Positions 1 to 8,653 of a DNA stretch of 64,000 nt are shown here, piece after piece; within the stretch, counting starts at the first letter, position 1; the number at the start of each line of letters is the position of its first letter. Source of the stretch: Occallatibacter gabretensis. GTDB taxonomy: Bacteria; Acidobacteriota; Terriglobia; Terriglobales; Acidobacteriaceae. Location: contig NZ_LAIJ01000007.1 in NCBI RefSeq assembly GCF_001449115.1, positions 62,001 through 126,000 of the forward strand, read 5' to 3'. The notes below the pieces were generated by a model. That model made no database searches and had not been told where the DNA came from. It saw only the letters and a list, made by a program, of their open reading frames with translations. A program made the position numbers and the translations under genes.

Positions 1-1
1 G

Positions 2-352
2 GGCGAACTCAACAATCCGAAGGAACGGCTTCGACGCAGGGTCAGCGTGCAACTTTGGGCTGAAGCACAGCGCAACCCGAGTATCCGGCGGCTGGTTCGG
101 CGGAGCTTTGAGCAGCCTCGGAAGCTCATCTCTGAAATGCTTTGGGCCGCGCAAAAAGAGGGGGCAATCGCTGGCTCCATCGATCCGGATGCGCTCGCAA
201 GTTTTCTTATCGCGGTTTTTCACGGTCTTGTGTTGCAGCGTGAATGGAATGATCGATTCTCTGCTGAACCACACAAGGCGCTGTTTGACTTGCTCTTGCA
301 AGCGGCCACGGGCTCTGCAAATGCTGCCGAGTTGGAAGTCGTCGAGCGGTGA
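2..352 (+). CDS. TetR/AcrR family regulator, C-terminal part (5' end outside window)
   Basis: The reading frame is open to the left edge, so this is the last 116 codons of a longer gene. The internal GTG at 47 is probably not the true start. The residues form an amphipathic all-helical block typical of TetR C-terminal ligand-binding domains (RRLVRRSFEQ, DPDALASFLIAVFHGLVLQ). The DNA-binding helix-turn-helix would lie upstream and cannot be seen, so target and ligand are unknown. The downstream neighbour is convergent. The family assignment rests on the C-terminal pattern only. Confidence 0.7.
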   Translation, partial: GELNNPKERLRRRVSVQLWAEAQRNPSIRRLVRRSFEQPRKLISEMLWAAQKEGAIAGSIDPDALASFLIAVFHGLVLQREWNDRFSAEPHKALFDLLLQAATGSANAAELEVVER

Positions 353-540
353 AGGTACACAATTTCGTCAGAAACTAGATCGTTCACGATTCGCGAGGCC
401 TGGAGAAGCTGCCGAATTTCTCAGTTCTCGGCCACGGCGCGCGCCGCTCGTCAGATTCCCTTCTCTCGCCCCGAAAATATTTCCCCGAACTGTGGAAAAC
501 CATTGCGTAGAATTATGGGGTTTTATGAAACACTCATAAT

Positions 541-594
541 GAACTGAAAAATAGCCACGGCCCGAACCGGATTTTATCCGGTTCGGGCCGTGGC
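541..594 (-). terminator. Intrinsic terminator ending repeat copy A
   Basis: A perfect 19-bp stem (554-572 paired with 576-594) with a 3-base loop is followed, reading on the minus strand, by a run of five T (plus-strand AAAAA/T at 547-552). It would end transcription coming from the small membrane protein gene or from the repeat itself. Confidence 0.8.
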
Positions 595-812
595 CGTTTT
601 GGGGAGGGGACGGGACCCCTCCCCCACCCCCTCTGCACCAGAATGAGTGCAAACCGGGCCAGTTCAAATAAGGTTAGGCGGTTGCGAACACAGGTGAAGC
701 TGCACAGTTCCGGAATGAAGATCGCATAAAGATTTCCATAAGAACTGTGGGACCCACTGCAACCCACAGAAAACAAATAACCTCCGCAAGCGCGCTGCAC
801 AGGATAACTCAG
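541..812 (-). repeat. Dispersed repeat copy A (candidate small RNA with own terminator)
   Basis: This element fills most of the 353-850 gap, where I see no gene. Read on the minus strand it begins with GAGTTATCCTGTGCAG (about 796-811), carries a 23-base block at 712-734 (plus-strand core GAAGATCGCATAAAGATT), then a G-rich/C-rich foldback near 600-625, and ends in a 19-bp perfect hairpin followed by T residues. The same blocks occur in the same order on the plus strand at 10518-10750. The blocks are conserved while the spacers diverge, as expected for a structured RNA or a mobile palindromic element. It lies between convergent genes. Confidence 0.75.
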
Positions 813-850
813 CCCGCAGCTCAGATTTCCAGTTTTCCGCCCTGCGCGGT

Positions 851-1123
851 CTATTTGAACTGATTCATGAAGTCCACTACGTAATAGCCGACGACAAACA
901 GCGTCGCCGCCACAGTCAGCCATAGAGCCACGCGTTCAACCGGCTCAATCTTGTGCACACGAGCCACAAGAGCCGCCTGCGCGTTTTTCATATGGTCAAA
1001 AGAGTCATCCAGAAAGATCTGGTCGTCTTCGTCGCGCTCGAGCCGGGATTTATAAGCATGCAGCCCGGCCAAAACCACAGCAAAGACGGCCCAAACAGTC
1101 CACATCGTTGGCACAAAGTGCAT
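851..1123 (-). CDS. Small two-helix membrane protein, unknown function
   Basis: A 90-residue protein with two predicted membrane helices: one at the N terminus (about residues 4-23, WTVWAVFAVVLAGLHAY) and one near the C terminus (VALWLTVAATLFVVGYYVV). A charged stretch (SRLERDEDDQ) lies between them. The ATG at 1123 is chosen because GGAGG sits 8 bases upstream; a longer reading frame from 1264 has no such site. It is transcribed divergently from the Fe-S carrier gene, with a gap of about 300 bp that must hold both promoters. I recognise no family. Confidence 0.7.
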   Translation of the reverse strand: MHFVPTMWTVWAVFAVVLAGLHAYKSRLERDEDDQIFLDDSFDHMKNAQAALVARVHKIEPVERVALWLTVAATLFVVGYYVVDFMNQFK

Positions 1124-1419
1124 AATCGCCACCTCCAGTGTTTGGAAGGTCCCAGATGCCGGCGGGACGTCAAACGATCGGCGGGCTCGTGGGTAGAGGG
1201 GCCTTTCGGCTGAAAATAATACTCCTTTTCCCATATCGCGCAACAGTGACACCCCGCACACCATTTAGGCGAACAAATCTTGCCAATATGTGGAATTTAC
1301 CCTTGCGACCACGGCGCCCTCTGTTGCATCGAATAAGCAGCCCGACCAAATTGGTCTTGTTTCTACAGCCAAGGCTCGGTAACATAGGAAGAGCAGAATT
1401 TCCGAAAACTGGAGACGTC

Positions 1420-1788
1420 ATGGCCACCATCGCAGTTGCACCCGAACTTGAAGTCAAGAAAGCGCCTCTAAACCTGACCCCGCAGGCAATCACCAAAGTG
1501 CGCGAAATCATGGCCACCCAGGATCCCCTTCCTTCTGGTCTGCGTATTGGTGTCGTGGGCGGCGGCTGTTCGGGATTCCAGTATTCGATGGCTTTCGAGA
1601 ATCAGAGCGGCATGATGGATAAGGTCTTCAAGTTCGACGATCTGAATGTCTACGTCGACGCCACCTCGCTTATGTACCTCAATGGCTGCATCGTCGACTA
1701 CGTCGAGACGCTCGAAGCAGCAGGCTTCAAGTTCGAGAACCCCCAGGTCAAGTCCACCTGCGGATGCGGCTCCTCCTTCTCCGTCTAA
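1420..1788 (+). CDS. A-type iron-sulfur cluster carrier (IscA/SufA/ErpA family)
   Basis: A cytosolic scaffold/carrier that passes Fe-S clusters to apo-enzymes. The 122-residue protein has the three family cysteines: one in GGGCSGFQY and the pair in the C-terminal CGCG motif. The LTPQAITKVREIM start of the fold and the NGCIVDYVE segment are also typical. ATG 1420 has GGAG 5 bases upstream; the frame is open further 5' but that part has no family similarity. No isc or suf genes adjoin it, so it may be the stand-alone ErpA type, but sequence alone does not separate the subgroups. Confidence 0.92.
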   Translation: MATIAVAPELEVKKAPLNLTPQAITKVREIMATQDPLPSGLRIGVVGGGCSGFQYSMAFENQSGMMDKVFKFDDLNVYVDATSLMYLNGCIVDYVETLEAAGFKFENPQVKSTCGCGSSFSV

Positions 1789-1802
1789 GCTGCTCTCTCT
1801 TC

Positions 1803-1840
1803 AAGCAGAAGGCCCGCTCAATTGAGCGGGCCTTCTGCTT
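1803..1840. terminator. Bidirectional terminator palindrome
   Basis: A perfect 38-base palindrome (AAGCAGAAGGCCCGCTCAAT and its complement) lies between the convergent Fe-S carrier and pseudopilin genes. The U-tracts are weak, but position and symmetry suggest it serves both strands. Confidence 0.75.
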
Positions 1841-1864
1841 TGAACGCAAACTTGTTTGCGCTAT

Positions 1865-2791
1865 TTATTGCGGCGGCTGGCTGCCGGATCCGTTAGATCC
1901 ATTGTTACCGCTACCAGTCCCGCCATTGTTATTGGTGTTGGTATTGGTGTTGCTGCCGCCATTGCCGTTATTACTATTACCGATACCAATGTTTGTCTGC
2001 GTCCCGTTTCCATTCGTTCCAGTCGTGGGCAGGCCGGTGGTTCCACCTGCCATGCCAGGCATGTCTGATAGCGGACTGTAAAGGAATTCCCACTCGTTGT
2101 AGTGATTCTTGGTTTTGTATACAAAAATTGATTGCTTCGAGCTTGCCGGAGAGACCCCGATCATCGCTCCACCCACTGTCATGCCCGAGTCTCCAAAACC
2201 GCTGGAGGAACTGCTGGCATCTCCCGACCCTGAAGTACCAGTGCCCGATCCTGAATTACCTGTACCGGTATTGCCTGCATTGGAATTACCGATAGTCTGT
2301 GGTTGGTTGGAGGTGGTCTGCGGTTGCACAGTTGAGCTTGATCCAATCTGCGTCCCAATGGTCGAGCCAACGCCACCAGGCCCGGTTCCGGCTATCACAT
2401 TGCCTCCGGTGCCGCCGAGTGGTTGCCCGAAGAATCCCATCGCCATGGGCGTTTTATTTTGTCCTACATAGATTGGCTTCCAGTCGTCTTTGCCGGTAAT
2501 CGGATCAATATACCGTTTCCGCAAAAAACGGATCTCCTGCGTCTTCACCAGCGCATCCACATTGGGCGGATAAGCATTGAACTTTTTGTAATAAAGCTTG
2601 ATCGCGCGAATGTACTGCCTGCCGCGGCGCATCGTTTCAAGATCATGGTCTCGCTGAATCTGCTTTGCGACCTTTGGAGCAGCCACCGCCATTGCAATCA
2701 CAAACAGCGCCAGCAGAATGATCACACCCAGCAGGACGTAGCCCTCCTCACTGGGTCTCTTCGCTCGCCGGATTGAAAGCCGATTCGTCAT
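1865..2791 (-). CDS. GspG-like pseudopilin with low-complexity insert and tail
   Basis: Subunit of a type II secretion/type IV pilus-like system. A short basic leader ends in EEG, followed by a hydrophobic helix (YVLLGVIILLALFVIAMAV, residues 18-36), as in prepilins. A GspG-like body follows (TMRRGRQYIRAIKLYYKKF, AYPPNVDAL, DPITGKDDW). The expected glutamate at mature position +5 is a glycine. From about residue 120 a Gly/Ser/Thr/Asn-rich stretch interrupts the body before FVYKTKNHYNEWEFLYSPL, and the last 70 residues are again Gly/Asn-rich. At 308 residues it is about twice the usual GspG length. It is the last gene of the seven-gene operon. Confidence 0.85.
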   Translation of the reverse strand: MTNRLSIRRAKRPSEEGYVLLGVIILLALFVIAMAVAAPKVAKQIQRDHDLETMRRGRQYIRAIKLYYKKFNAYPPNVDALVKTQEIRFLRKRYIDPITGKDDWKPIYVGQNKTPMAMGFFGQPLGGTGGNVIAGTGPGGVGSTIGTQIGSSSTVQPQTTSNQPQTIGNSNAGNTGTGNSGSGTGTSGSGDASSSSSGFGDSGMTVGGAMIGVSPASSKQSIFVYKTKNHYNEWEFLYSPLSDMPGMAGGTTGLPTTGTNGNGTQTNIGIGNSNNGNGGSNTNTNTNNNGGTGSGNNGSNGSGSQPPQ

Positions 2792-2797
2792 CGTCCC

Positions 2798-3400
2798 TTA
2801 ATTTGCAATCAGTGGCAGCGTCTGCGTGTTGTTGTAAGACAAATCCGTAACCTGCACGCCACCCGGTGAAATCGTGCCCACCTTATATCTGTGATCCACA
2901 ACCTCGCCCATCCGCGCGATGAAGATGTCGTCACCATGCACAAAAAAAGCCCGGATCGACTTGTCTTTTCCTTGCGAATAGCCAAAGTATTTCAAGTCAA
3001 TCGGCGGTGGAGGCGGCGGACCCGTAGGCACAGGCGGTGCATTTACTTTCGCCTGCTCCCGACCAGTGGTAAGTGGCTTCGGAATGTTTACCGGCTCGCT
3101 TGTCGCGGAGAAAATGTTGCGTCCCGTTCCCGCGTATTCCACATCTTCGGTGGCGGCCAGCATATCCAGATGAAGCGTTACATCCGTGCTTGCATTCGAG
3201 GCAATATGCTGTGCCTCAGGGGCTGACGTCGAATTGTGTGCATTACCCGTATTACGCAATGGAGTAGAAACGACCGGTATGGGCTTGGAGGTTGGCGAGG
3301 AGAAGAAGCCTGATACCTCCCACACTGCAAGGACCGCAATCACCACGCCTAGACCAGCAAGGATCATCACTTTGCGTCTGTCTTCCGCGCCTGCTTTCAT
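2798..3400 (-). CDS. PilP/GspC-like pilus or secretion assembly protein
   Basis: A 200-residue bitopic inner-membrane protein: a cytoplasmic tip, one membrane helix (about residues 12-33, VMILAGLGVVIAVLAVWEV), a periplasmic linker with a proline run (PPVPTGPPPPPP) and a small C-terminal beta domain (IARMGEVVDHRYKVGTISPG) resembling the homology region of GspC or PilP. ATG 3400 overlaps the stop of the upstream PilO-like gene (ATGA) and has GGAGAG upstream, so longer 5' extensions are rejected. It probably links the inner-membrane platform to a secretin. No secretin gene is in the window. Confidence 0.7.
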   Translation of the reverse strand: MKAGAEDRRKVMILAGLGVVIAVLAVWEVSGFFSSPTSKPIPVVSTPLRNTGNAHNSTSAPEAQHIASNASTDVTLHLDMLAATEDVEYAGTGRNIFSATSEPVNIPKPLTTGREQAKVNAPPVPTGPPPPPPIDLKYFGYSQGKDKSIRAFFVHGDDIFIARMGEVVDHRYKVGTISPGGVQVTDLSYNNTQTLPLIAN

Positions 3401-4035
3401 GGCTGCTGACTCTCCTTTCCACCAGCAGCGAGTCCCGAGTCCAGGCTCTCCGTGCTTGGCAGTCCGCGCGGAACATCCGCCGGCCGCAGCCACGTCGAAA
3501 CCCGAAGCCGCAGGTTCACCTGCCCGCCTTGCTGGCTAGTCAGCGCCATCGCGCGAATGAGAAAGAAATTCTTATCTCGCTCCAGCGAGTTCACAAAGTG
3601 CATGATCTGCGAATAGTCACCGCTGATGCCGGCATCCATCGTAATCTCGGTCAATCCGCTGTCCGGCTTGCCCTGCGCATATTGCAGTCGCGAGAGCCGC
3701 ACTCCCGGCTTTACCTGGAGCTCAATCATCCGCGACTCAATCGCCGAGTAGCTTGCAGGAATTCGTTTTGCGTGAAAGTCCTTGACTTGGTCTCGCGTCG
3801 CTGCAATGCGCTTGTCCATGCCGCGCATCGGAGCCGTCTGTATTTCCAGAAGTTTCAACTGGGTCTGTTTGTTCGCCAACGCATCAGTTGTGCTGCTGCT
3901 TGTCGCACTCCAATCCATCGCAAATCGTGCGCCAAGCACAAGGGCCAGAATGACCAACACTCCGCATCCGGCAAAATGCCAGGTCAGTGGCGAAGCCAGC
4001 CGTTCACGCCATACGGAAGGAGTCGTCTGGCTCAT
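3397..4035 (-). CDS. PilO-like inner-membrane assembly protein
   Basis: A 212-residue protein with one N-terminal membrane helix (about residues 20-40), a coiled-coil stretch (ANKQTQLKLLEIQ) and a C-terminal ferredoxin-like domain (ITMDAGISGDYSQIMHFVNS), the plan of PilO/GspM. With PilM and PilN it forms the alignment complex of type IV pili. It overlaps its neighbours on both sides by 4 bases, which shows tight co-translation. Assignment rests on architecture and gene order more than on motifs. Confidence 0.78.
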   Translation of the reverse strand: MSQTTPSVWRERLASPLTWHFAGCGVLVILALVLGARFAMDWSATSSSTTDALANKQTQLKLLEIQTAPMRGMDKRIAATRDQVKDFHAKRIPASYSAIESRMIELQVKPGVRLSRLQYAQGKPDSGLTEITMDAGISGDYSQIMHFVNSLERDKNFFLIRAMALTSQQGGQVNLRLRVSTWLRPADVPRGLPSTESLDSGLAAGGKESQQP

Positions 4036-4778
4036 TGCAGTCCTCCCGGGTGCGGGTGAGAAGCACCGGCATATGGCGGCCTGAGAGCGCCTGGTCGGGC
4101 GTGGAATTGCGCATGCTTCGGCTCGCCCTGCTCCGAACCTGCGGACGCTGCCGCCTTCTTTGCTGCTGCTTTACGCTCTTCCGGAGTAGCTGGATTGTAG
4201 TCCGCCAGAAGATCGAAGTTCACGCGATTCTCAGCGCTTACTGGAACCATGCGTTCAGCCGGTCCGCTACCAGTCTCTGCGGTCTCATTCACAATGCGCG
4301 GCTGTACAAAGCGCCTCGAGTGTTCCAGATTCTGCACCAGAGTCACCGCGTGGTCTCGCGGTCCCTGAACGCGCAGATGCAGCGTGATCGTACCATTCTT
4401 GTCCCGCACCGGCTCCAGGCTCACCACTTGCACGCCCGCAGGCAGAACCGTCTCCAGATCTTCCATTGCCAGCGTCCAGGAAAACGACTTTTCATCAAAT
4501 AGCCTGTTAAGCGCATTTGCTTGCGCCAGTACTCCAGCATTGTTAGGTTGTTGCAGCTGATTTTGGTAACTCTGACGCTCTTGGGCAAGCTGCGTTGCTG
4601 CTCCGTCCAGAACGCGTTCTCGTTGTCGCGCGGCCTCAGCCTTGCTGCCCAGCAGGTGGATCCCCAGCCAGAATGCACCGGAGAGCACAACAAGAATCAC
4701 CATGCCGATTCTCAGCCGTTTAAGCGCAGGTCCCAGATCGGCAAAGGGCCGCGTAGCAAGATTGACGGAAATCCGCAT
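4032..4778 (-). CDS. PilN-like fimbrial assembly protein
   Basis: A 248-residue inner-membrane protein. It opens with the PilN signature INLATRPF (here VNLATRPFAD), which in PilN binds PilM, followed by a membrane helix (about residues 25-46) and a coiled-coil region (EAARQRERVLDGAATQLAQE). A periplasmic domain (LPAGVQVVSLEPVRDKNGTI) follows, then an Ala-rich C terminus. The start overlaps the PilM stop by one base and the end overlaps the PilO-like gene by four. Confidence 0.82.
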   Translation of the reverse strand: MRISVNLATRPFADLGPALKRLRIGMVILVVLSGAFWLGIHLLGSKAEAARQRERVLDGAATQLAQERQSYQNQLQQPNNAGVLAQANALNRLFDEKSFSWTLAMEDLETVLPAGVQVVSLEPVRDKNGTITLHLRVQGPRDHAVTLVQNLEHSRRFVQPRIVNETAETGSGPAERMVPVSAENRVNFDLLADYNPATPEERKAAAKKAAASAGSEQGEPKHAQFHARPGALRPPYAGASHPHPGGLQ

Positions 4779-5695
4779 CAGGCAGCCCCCGCCAATGCGC
4801 CGGTAACACCGGCAAAACCAACCGGGCCCCTCGCTGTCATCGCGCCTACTATCGAAGCCGGCGCCAGCTCCACCATCGGCAGATGCGTCTCCGTTAACGT
4901 GCGCGCAAGGTCCTCGGCATCAACGCTACCTGCGAAATGGAGTTGCGCTGGACGCACGCCCAGCCGATCCTCGTAATACGCCGCAGCGACTGCTATGCCG
5001 CGCTGTATCTCAACAAGACGAGAATTCGGCTCCGTGGGCAGGTCGAGCGTGCGATACAGCAGCAGATCGTTGCCTGCGGCAATCGCGGTTGTGAGCGATA
5101 CACCCGTCAGATTGACAGCCAGTATCGGCTCGACTACATTTGCTGCTGCCAGGACGGCCAAAGCGGAGGGCAGAACGACGCCTGGCTCGTAACCCGCTGC
5201 TCGCACCGCGCTTTCATACTCGTGCAGGTTCGTCAATGGCATAACGGTGGCAAGCACTTTCACCGAGTGCTTCTCCTGCGAAAGAACTTGATAACTCACT
5301 GCCGATTGATCTACATCAAACGGCGCCACTTTTCGCAGCCGGAAACGCAACACCGGCAGCGCTTCCGTGAGCCTCGCAGGCAGCGAATCGAAATCCAACA
5401 CGAATACACGTGCCGCCGTATCCGGAATGACTAGAGTTACGCTGCGAGAACGCGGGGAAACCTGATCGAGTGCAGAACGAAGTGCCGCCGCAACAGCTTC
5501 AGGAGCGAGCAGATTGGTCTCGGCAATGCCCGGTATGAGCGTTCCAGGAGGCAGTGCGACAAAAGAGACCGCTGGAGCTTCGCCAGGCGAGGAGAGCGCT
5601 GCGGCCAGCACGCCCTCCGGCGCTATCTCCACCGCAGCCGGAGGACGCCGACCAAAGGGCGTGGCTCGCTGAGTAAATATATCCAGAATGCCCAC
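4778..5695 (-). CDS. pilM: PilM-like actin-fold ATPase of pilus assembly
   Basis: A 305-residue cytoplasmic protein of the PilM/GspL-N type. No membrane helix is evident. Actin-fold features are visible in VTLVIPDTAARVFVLDFDSL, LAVNLTGVSLTTAIAAGNDL and EIQRGIAVAAAYYEDRLG. It is expected to bind the N-terminal tail of the PilN-like protein encoded next. It starts one base into the stop of the ATPase gene. Gene order and length both fit PilM. Confidence 0.82.
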   Translation of the reverse strand: MGILDIFTQRATPFGRRPPAAVEIAPEGVLAAALSSPGEAPAVSFVALPPGTLIPGIAETNLLAPEAVAAALRSALDQVSPRSRSVTLVIPDTAARVFVLDFDSLPARLTEALPVLRFRLRKVAPFDVDQSAVSYQVLSQEKHSVKVLATVMPLTNLHEYESAVRAAGYEPGVVLPSALAVLAAANVVEPILAVNLTGVSLTTAIAAGNDLLLYRTLDLPTEPNSRLVEIQRGIAVAAAYYEDRLGVRPAQLHFAGSVDAEDLARTLTETHLPMVELAPASIVGAMTARGPVGFAGVTGALAGAA

Positions 5696-7329
5696 TATCT
5701 CGATGCCTCGATAAACGTTACCTTGTTTATCTCTTTCAGTGTCGTCAACCCGCGCCGTACGCGATCAATCGCAGATTCACGCAGAAACGTCATTCCTTCT
5801 TTTTGCGCCAGCTTCCGGACCTCGCTGCTCGGCTTCTTTTCCAAAATCATTTCGCGGATTGGATCGGTCAAATCCAGCAATTCGTGGATAGCTGTCCTTC
5901 CCCGGTATCCAGTGCCGCCGCATTCGATGCATCCTGTGCCTTCACGAAAATCGAATTCGCGCCATTCCCCAAGATCAAGCCCGGAAGACAAAAGCAGCCC
6001 ATCGTCATAGCGCACGGTGCGGGCGCAGTGCTCACAGATCATACGTACCAGCCGCTGAGCAAGAATGCAGTTCAGCGCCGAAACAAAGTTGTATGCTTCG
6101 ACACCCATATTCAGAAAACGTCCCAGCACATCCACGACGTTGTTTGCGTGCACGGTCGTGAAAACCAAGTGCCCAGTAAGCGCTGAGTTGATGGCAATCT
6201 GCGCAGTTTCCTGGTCGCGGATCTCACCTACGAGAATCTTGTCCGGGTCGTGCCGCAGGATCGATCGCAGTCCACGCGCAAAGGTCAGTCCCTTCTTTTC
6301 ATTGACTGGAATCTGAGTAATGCCGCGAATCTGGTACTCTACCGGGTCCTCGATGGTAATGATCTTGTCTTCGTCGCTCTTGATCTCATTCAACGCAGCA
6401 TAGAGCGTGGTCGTTTTGCCCGAACCCGTTGGCCCCGTTACCAGAACCATTCCGTACGGCTCGCGGATATAGCGCCGGAATCGCTTCAAATCAGACTCGG
6501 CAAAGCCCACTACATCCAGCGTCAGGTTGCGGAACTTCTCGCTCATCGACTCCTTATCGAGCACGCGCAGCACTGCGTTTTCGCCATGCACGGTAGGCAT
6601 GATGGAGACGCGGAAGTCGATCAATCGTCCCTTGTAGCGCACACGAAAGCGCCCATCCTGCGGCACTCTGCGCTCGGCGATGTCGAGCTCGCTCATGATC
6701 TTGATGCGGCTCAGAATCGTGGAGTGGTGCTCGCGAGCAATCGGCGCCATCGCCAACTGCAGCACGCCGTCGATGCGGTACTTCACAATGACTGAATCGT
6801 CCTGCGTTTCAATATGAATATCCGAGGCCCGCCGCTCCAGCGCCGTAAAGACGGTGGTGTCCACCAGCCTGATGATCGGGCTGATGTCTTCATCGCGTGT
6901 GAGCTTCTCAATCGAAATATTTTCGTCGCTTGTATCCTCGCCGCTGATTACATCGAAGGTCAGGCCTTCGCTGGCCTCATCCAACACCCGCTGCGATTGC
7001 TCGGTCTTTTTGAGCAGGTCCGTAATCTGCGAGAGCGTGGCGACGCGGGCAATAATCCGATGCCCCAGCAATCCTGCGACCTCGTCCAGCACCATGAGCT
7101 GGGAGGGATCTGAGACAGCAATGACCAGCGTGTCAGCCTGTTGCTCAATGGGCACAAAGTTGTACCGGAACATGAGTTCTACGGGAACAGTCCGCAGAAG
7201 GTCGTGCTGAATCTTGAAGTTCTTCAGATCGACAAACTCGGCATGATAACGCGCGGCGGCTTGTTCAGCTGCGGAGCGCTCGTCTTGAGGAGCCGCCAAA
7301 GGTATGGAAAGCAGGGTGGAATCGGCCAT
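5695..7329 (-). CDS. PilB/GspE-type assembly ATPase
   Basis: Hexameric ATPase that powers pilus or pseudopilus assembly. The 544 residues comprise an N-terminal GspE_N domain (about 25-110), then the ATPase core with Walker A GPTGSGKT (299-306), an Asp box (ITIEDPVEYQ), Walker B DKILVGE (363-369) and a His box (HLVFTTVHANN). A zinc-binding tetracysteine follows (CEHC at 432-435, CIEC at 467-470). It lacks a retraction-type signature, so it is an extension ATPase. There is a 4-base gap to the upstream platform gene and a 1-base overlap with pilM. Confidence 0.93.
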   Translation of the reverse strand: MADSTLLSIPLAAPQDERSAAEQAAARYHAEFVDLKNFKIQHDLLRTVPVELMFRYNFVPIEQQADTLVIAVSDPSQLMVLDEVAGLLGHRIIARVATLSQITDLLKKTEQSQRVLDEASEGLTFDVISGEDTSDENISIEKLTRDEDISPIIRLVDTTVFTALERRASDIHIETQDDSVIVKYRIDGVLQLAMAPIAREHHSTILSRIKIMSELDIAERRVPQDGRFRVRYKGRLIDFRVSIMPTVHGENAVLRVLDKESMSEKFRNLTLDVVGFAESDLKRFRRYIREPYGMVLVTGPTGSGKTTTLYAALNEIKSDEDKIITIEDPVEYQIRGITQIPVNEKKGLTFARGLRSILRHDPDKILVGEIRDQETAQIAINSALTGHLVFTTVHANNVVDVLGRFLNMGVEAYNFVSALNCILAQRLVRMICEHCARTVRYDDGLLLSSGLDLGEWREFDFREGTGCIECGGTGYRGRTAIHELLDLTDPIREMILEKKPSSEVRKLAQKEGMTFLRESAIDRVRRGLTTLKEINKVTFIEASR

Positions 7330-7333
7330 AGCG

Positions 7334-8524
7334 TTATTGCCCCGTCTGTCCGGCGCCCATCGAGAAGATGGGCAGATACAGCGAAATGAGAATCAGTGCC
7401 ACAACTACCGCCATGAACATCAGGATCACTGGCTCAATCAGAGACAGTGCGGCGGTAAGGGCGGTGGAAACATCTTCCTCGAAGAACTCTGCTACAGAAT
7501 TCAACATTGCCGGGAGCGCACCTGTCTGCTCTCCCACTGCGATCATTTCCGTGGCGAGACCGGGGAAGACCTTCGTTGCGGTCAACGAATCGGACAGTCC
7601 CTGGCCTTCCCGTACTGTTTCGATCGACCTAACAACTCCCTTGGCAATCTTGCGCGAAGTAATGGAGCGGGCCGCGGTCTCAAGCGCCGGCACCAACGGA
7701 AGGCCTCCTGCAAGCAAAGTGGAAAGGGTGCGCGAGAAGAGCGCAATCTGGTATTTGAGCCAGATATTGCCGATGAGGGGAAGCCGTATCCGCAGGCCAT
7801 CCACAGCTTCGCGTCCGCGTTCGCTTACAGAAAATCTCCAAAAACTTATGCCGATGGCCAGCACTACCAGCGCCACCCATAGGAAGTTATGCCGCAGCCA
7901 TGTGCCAAAGTTCAGGAGCCAGGTGGTGAGCGGCGGAAGCTTATTGCCAAGCTGGTTATAAAGGTCGGCGAACTCCGGAATCACTACCGTAAAGAGAAAG
8001 ACCATGACGGCGGTGACAAGAACCATGAGCACGCACGGATAGATCAGCGAGGCGACAAGTTTTTTGCGAAAAGAAAGCGAGACGCGCTGGAAGGCGACAT
8101 AGCGCTCCAGCACCTCCTGCAGATTGCCCGAGCGCTCGCCGGCCAGCAGGGTGGTGGTGTACATCGGCGGATAACCGGCCTGCGCTTCAAACGCCGCCGA
8201 TAGGGAATCGCCGTTCTTTACACGGGCGGCGATGTCGTCCAGTTGCGCAGCAAAGTTCGAATTCTTCTGCGCCTTAGCCAGCATTTGAAGCGACCCGAGG
8301 ATGGGCAGACCTGCCCGGATCAGTGTTAGAAATTGCTGGTTGAAGATTAGAAATGGTTCGAGCTTTGTCTTTCGGCGCGAGGATCCGCCCCGCTCCTTGA
8401 CGCTGAAGACGTGATAACCGGCGTGGGTAAAGCGCACACGCAGTTCTTCGGCGGTGGCAGCCGTCTGTACTTGTTGCTGCACGCGCCCGCGCTCATCGGC
8501 CAGCTTGATGACGAACTCTGCCAT
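7334..8524 (-). CDS. PilC/GspF-type inner-membrane platform protein
   Basis: A 396-residue protein with two T2SSF repeats (about 60-180 and 260-385), each followed by hydrophobic helices (SLIYPCVLMVLVTAVMVFLFTV; IEPVILMFMAVVVALILISL). Typical motifs are GLPILGSLQMLA, LAGERSGNLQEVLERY and AVGEQTGALPAML. The protein recruits the assembly ATPase at the inner membrane. It is the first gene of the pilus/secretion operon. The 130-bp gap to ribE upstream shows no clear terminator, so co-transcription with the riboflavin genes is possible. Confidence 0.93.
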   Translation of the reverse strand: MAEFVIKLADERGRVQQQVQTAATAEELRVRFTHAGYHVFSVKERGGSSRRKTKLEPFLIFNQQFLTLIRAGLPILGSLQMLAKAQKNSNFAAQLDDIAARVKNGDSLSAAFEAQAGYPPMYTTTLLAGERSGNLQEVLERYVAFQRVSLSFRKKLVASLIYPCVLMVLVTAVMVFLFTVVIPEFADLYNQLGNKLPPLTTWLLNFGTWLRHNFLWVALVVLAIGISFWRFSVSERGREAVDGLRIRLPLIGNIWLKYQIALFSRTLSTLLAGGLPLVPALETAARSITSRKIAKGVVRSIETVREGQGLSDSLTATKVFPGLATEMIAVGEQTGALPAMLNSVAEFFEEDVSTALTAALSLIEPVILMFMAVVVALILISLYLPIFSMGAGQTGQ

Positions 8525-8653
8525 AACGTTCTCGCCGGCACCTCCGGCTTGCTCGCAACCTTCTCCACTTTCAAGGGTAACAGCGCTTGTTGATAGATTG
8601 ACGCAAGGCTGCGCAGGAGCGTTCGCGGCCGCAATTCTGTCCTATCAGGCAGC

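Noticed and set aside
1138..1419. Long N-terminal extension of the Fe-S carrier
   Set aside because: The 94 extra residues have no family similarity, and ATG 1420 has a good ribosome site.
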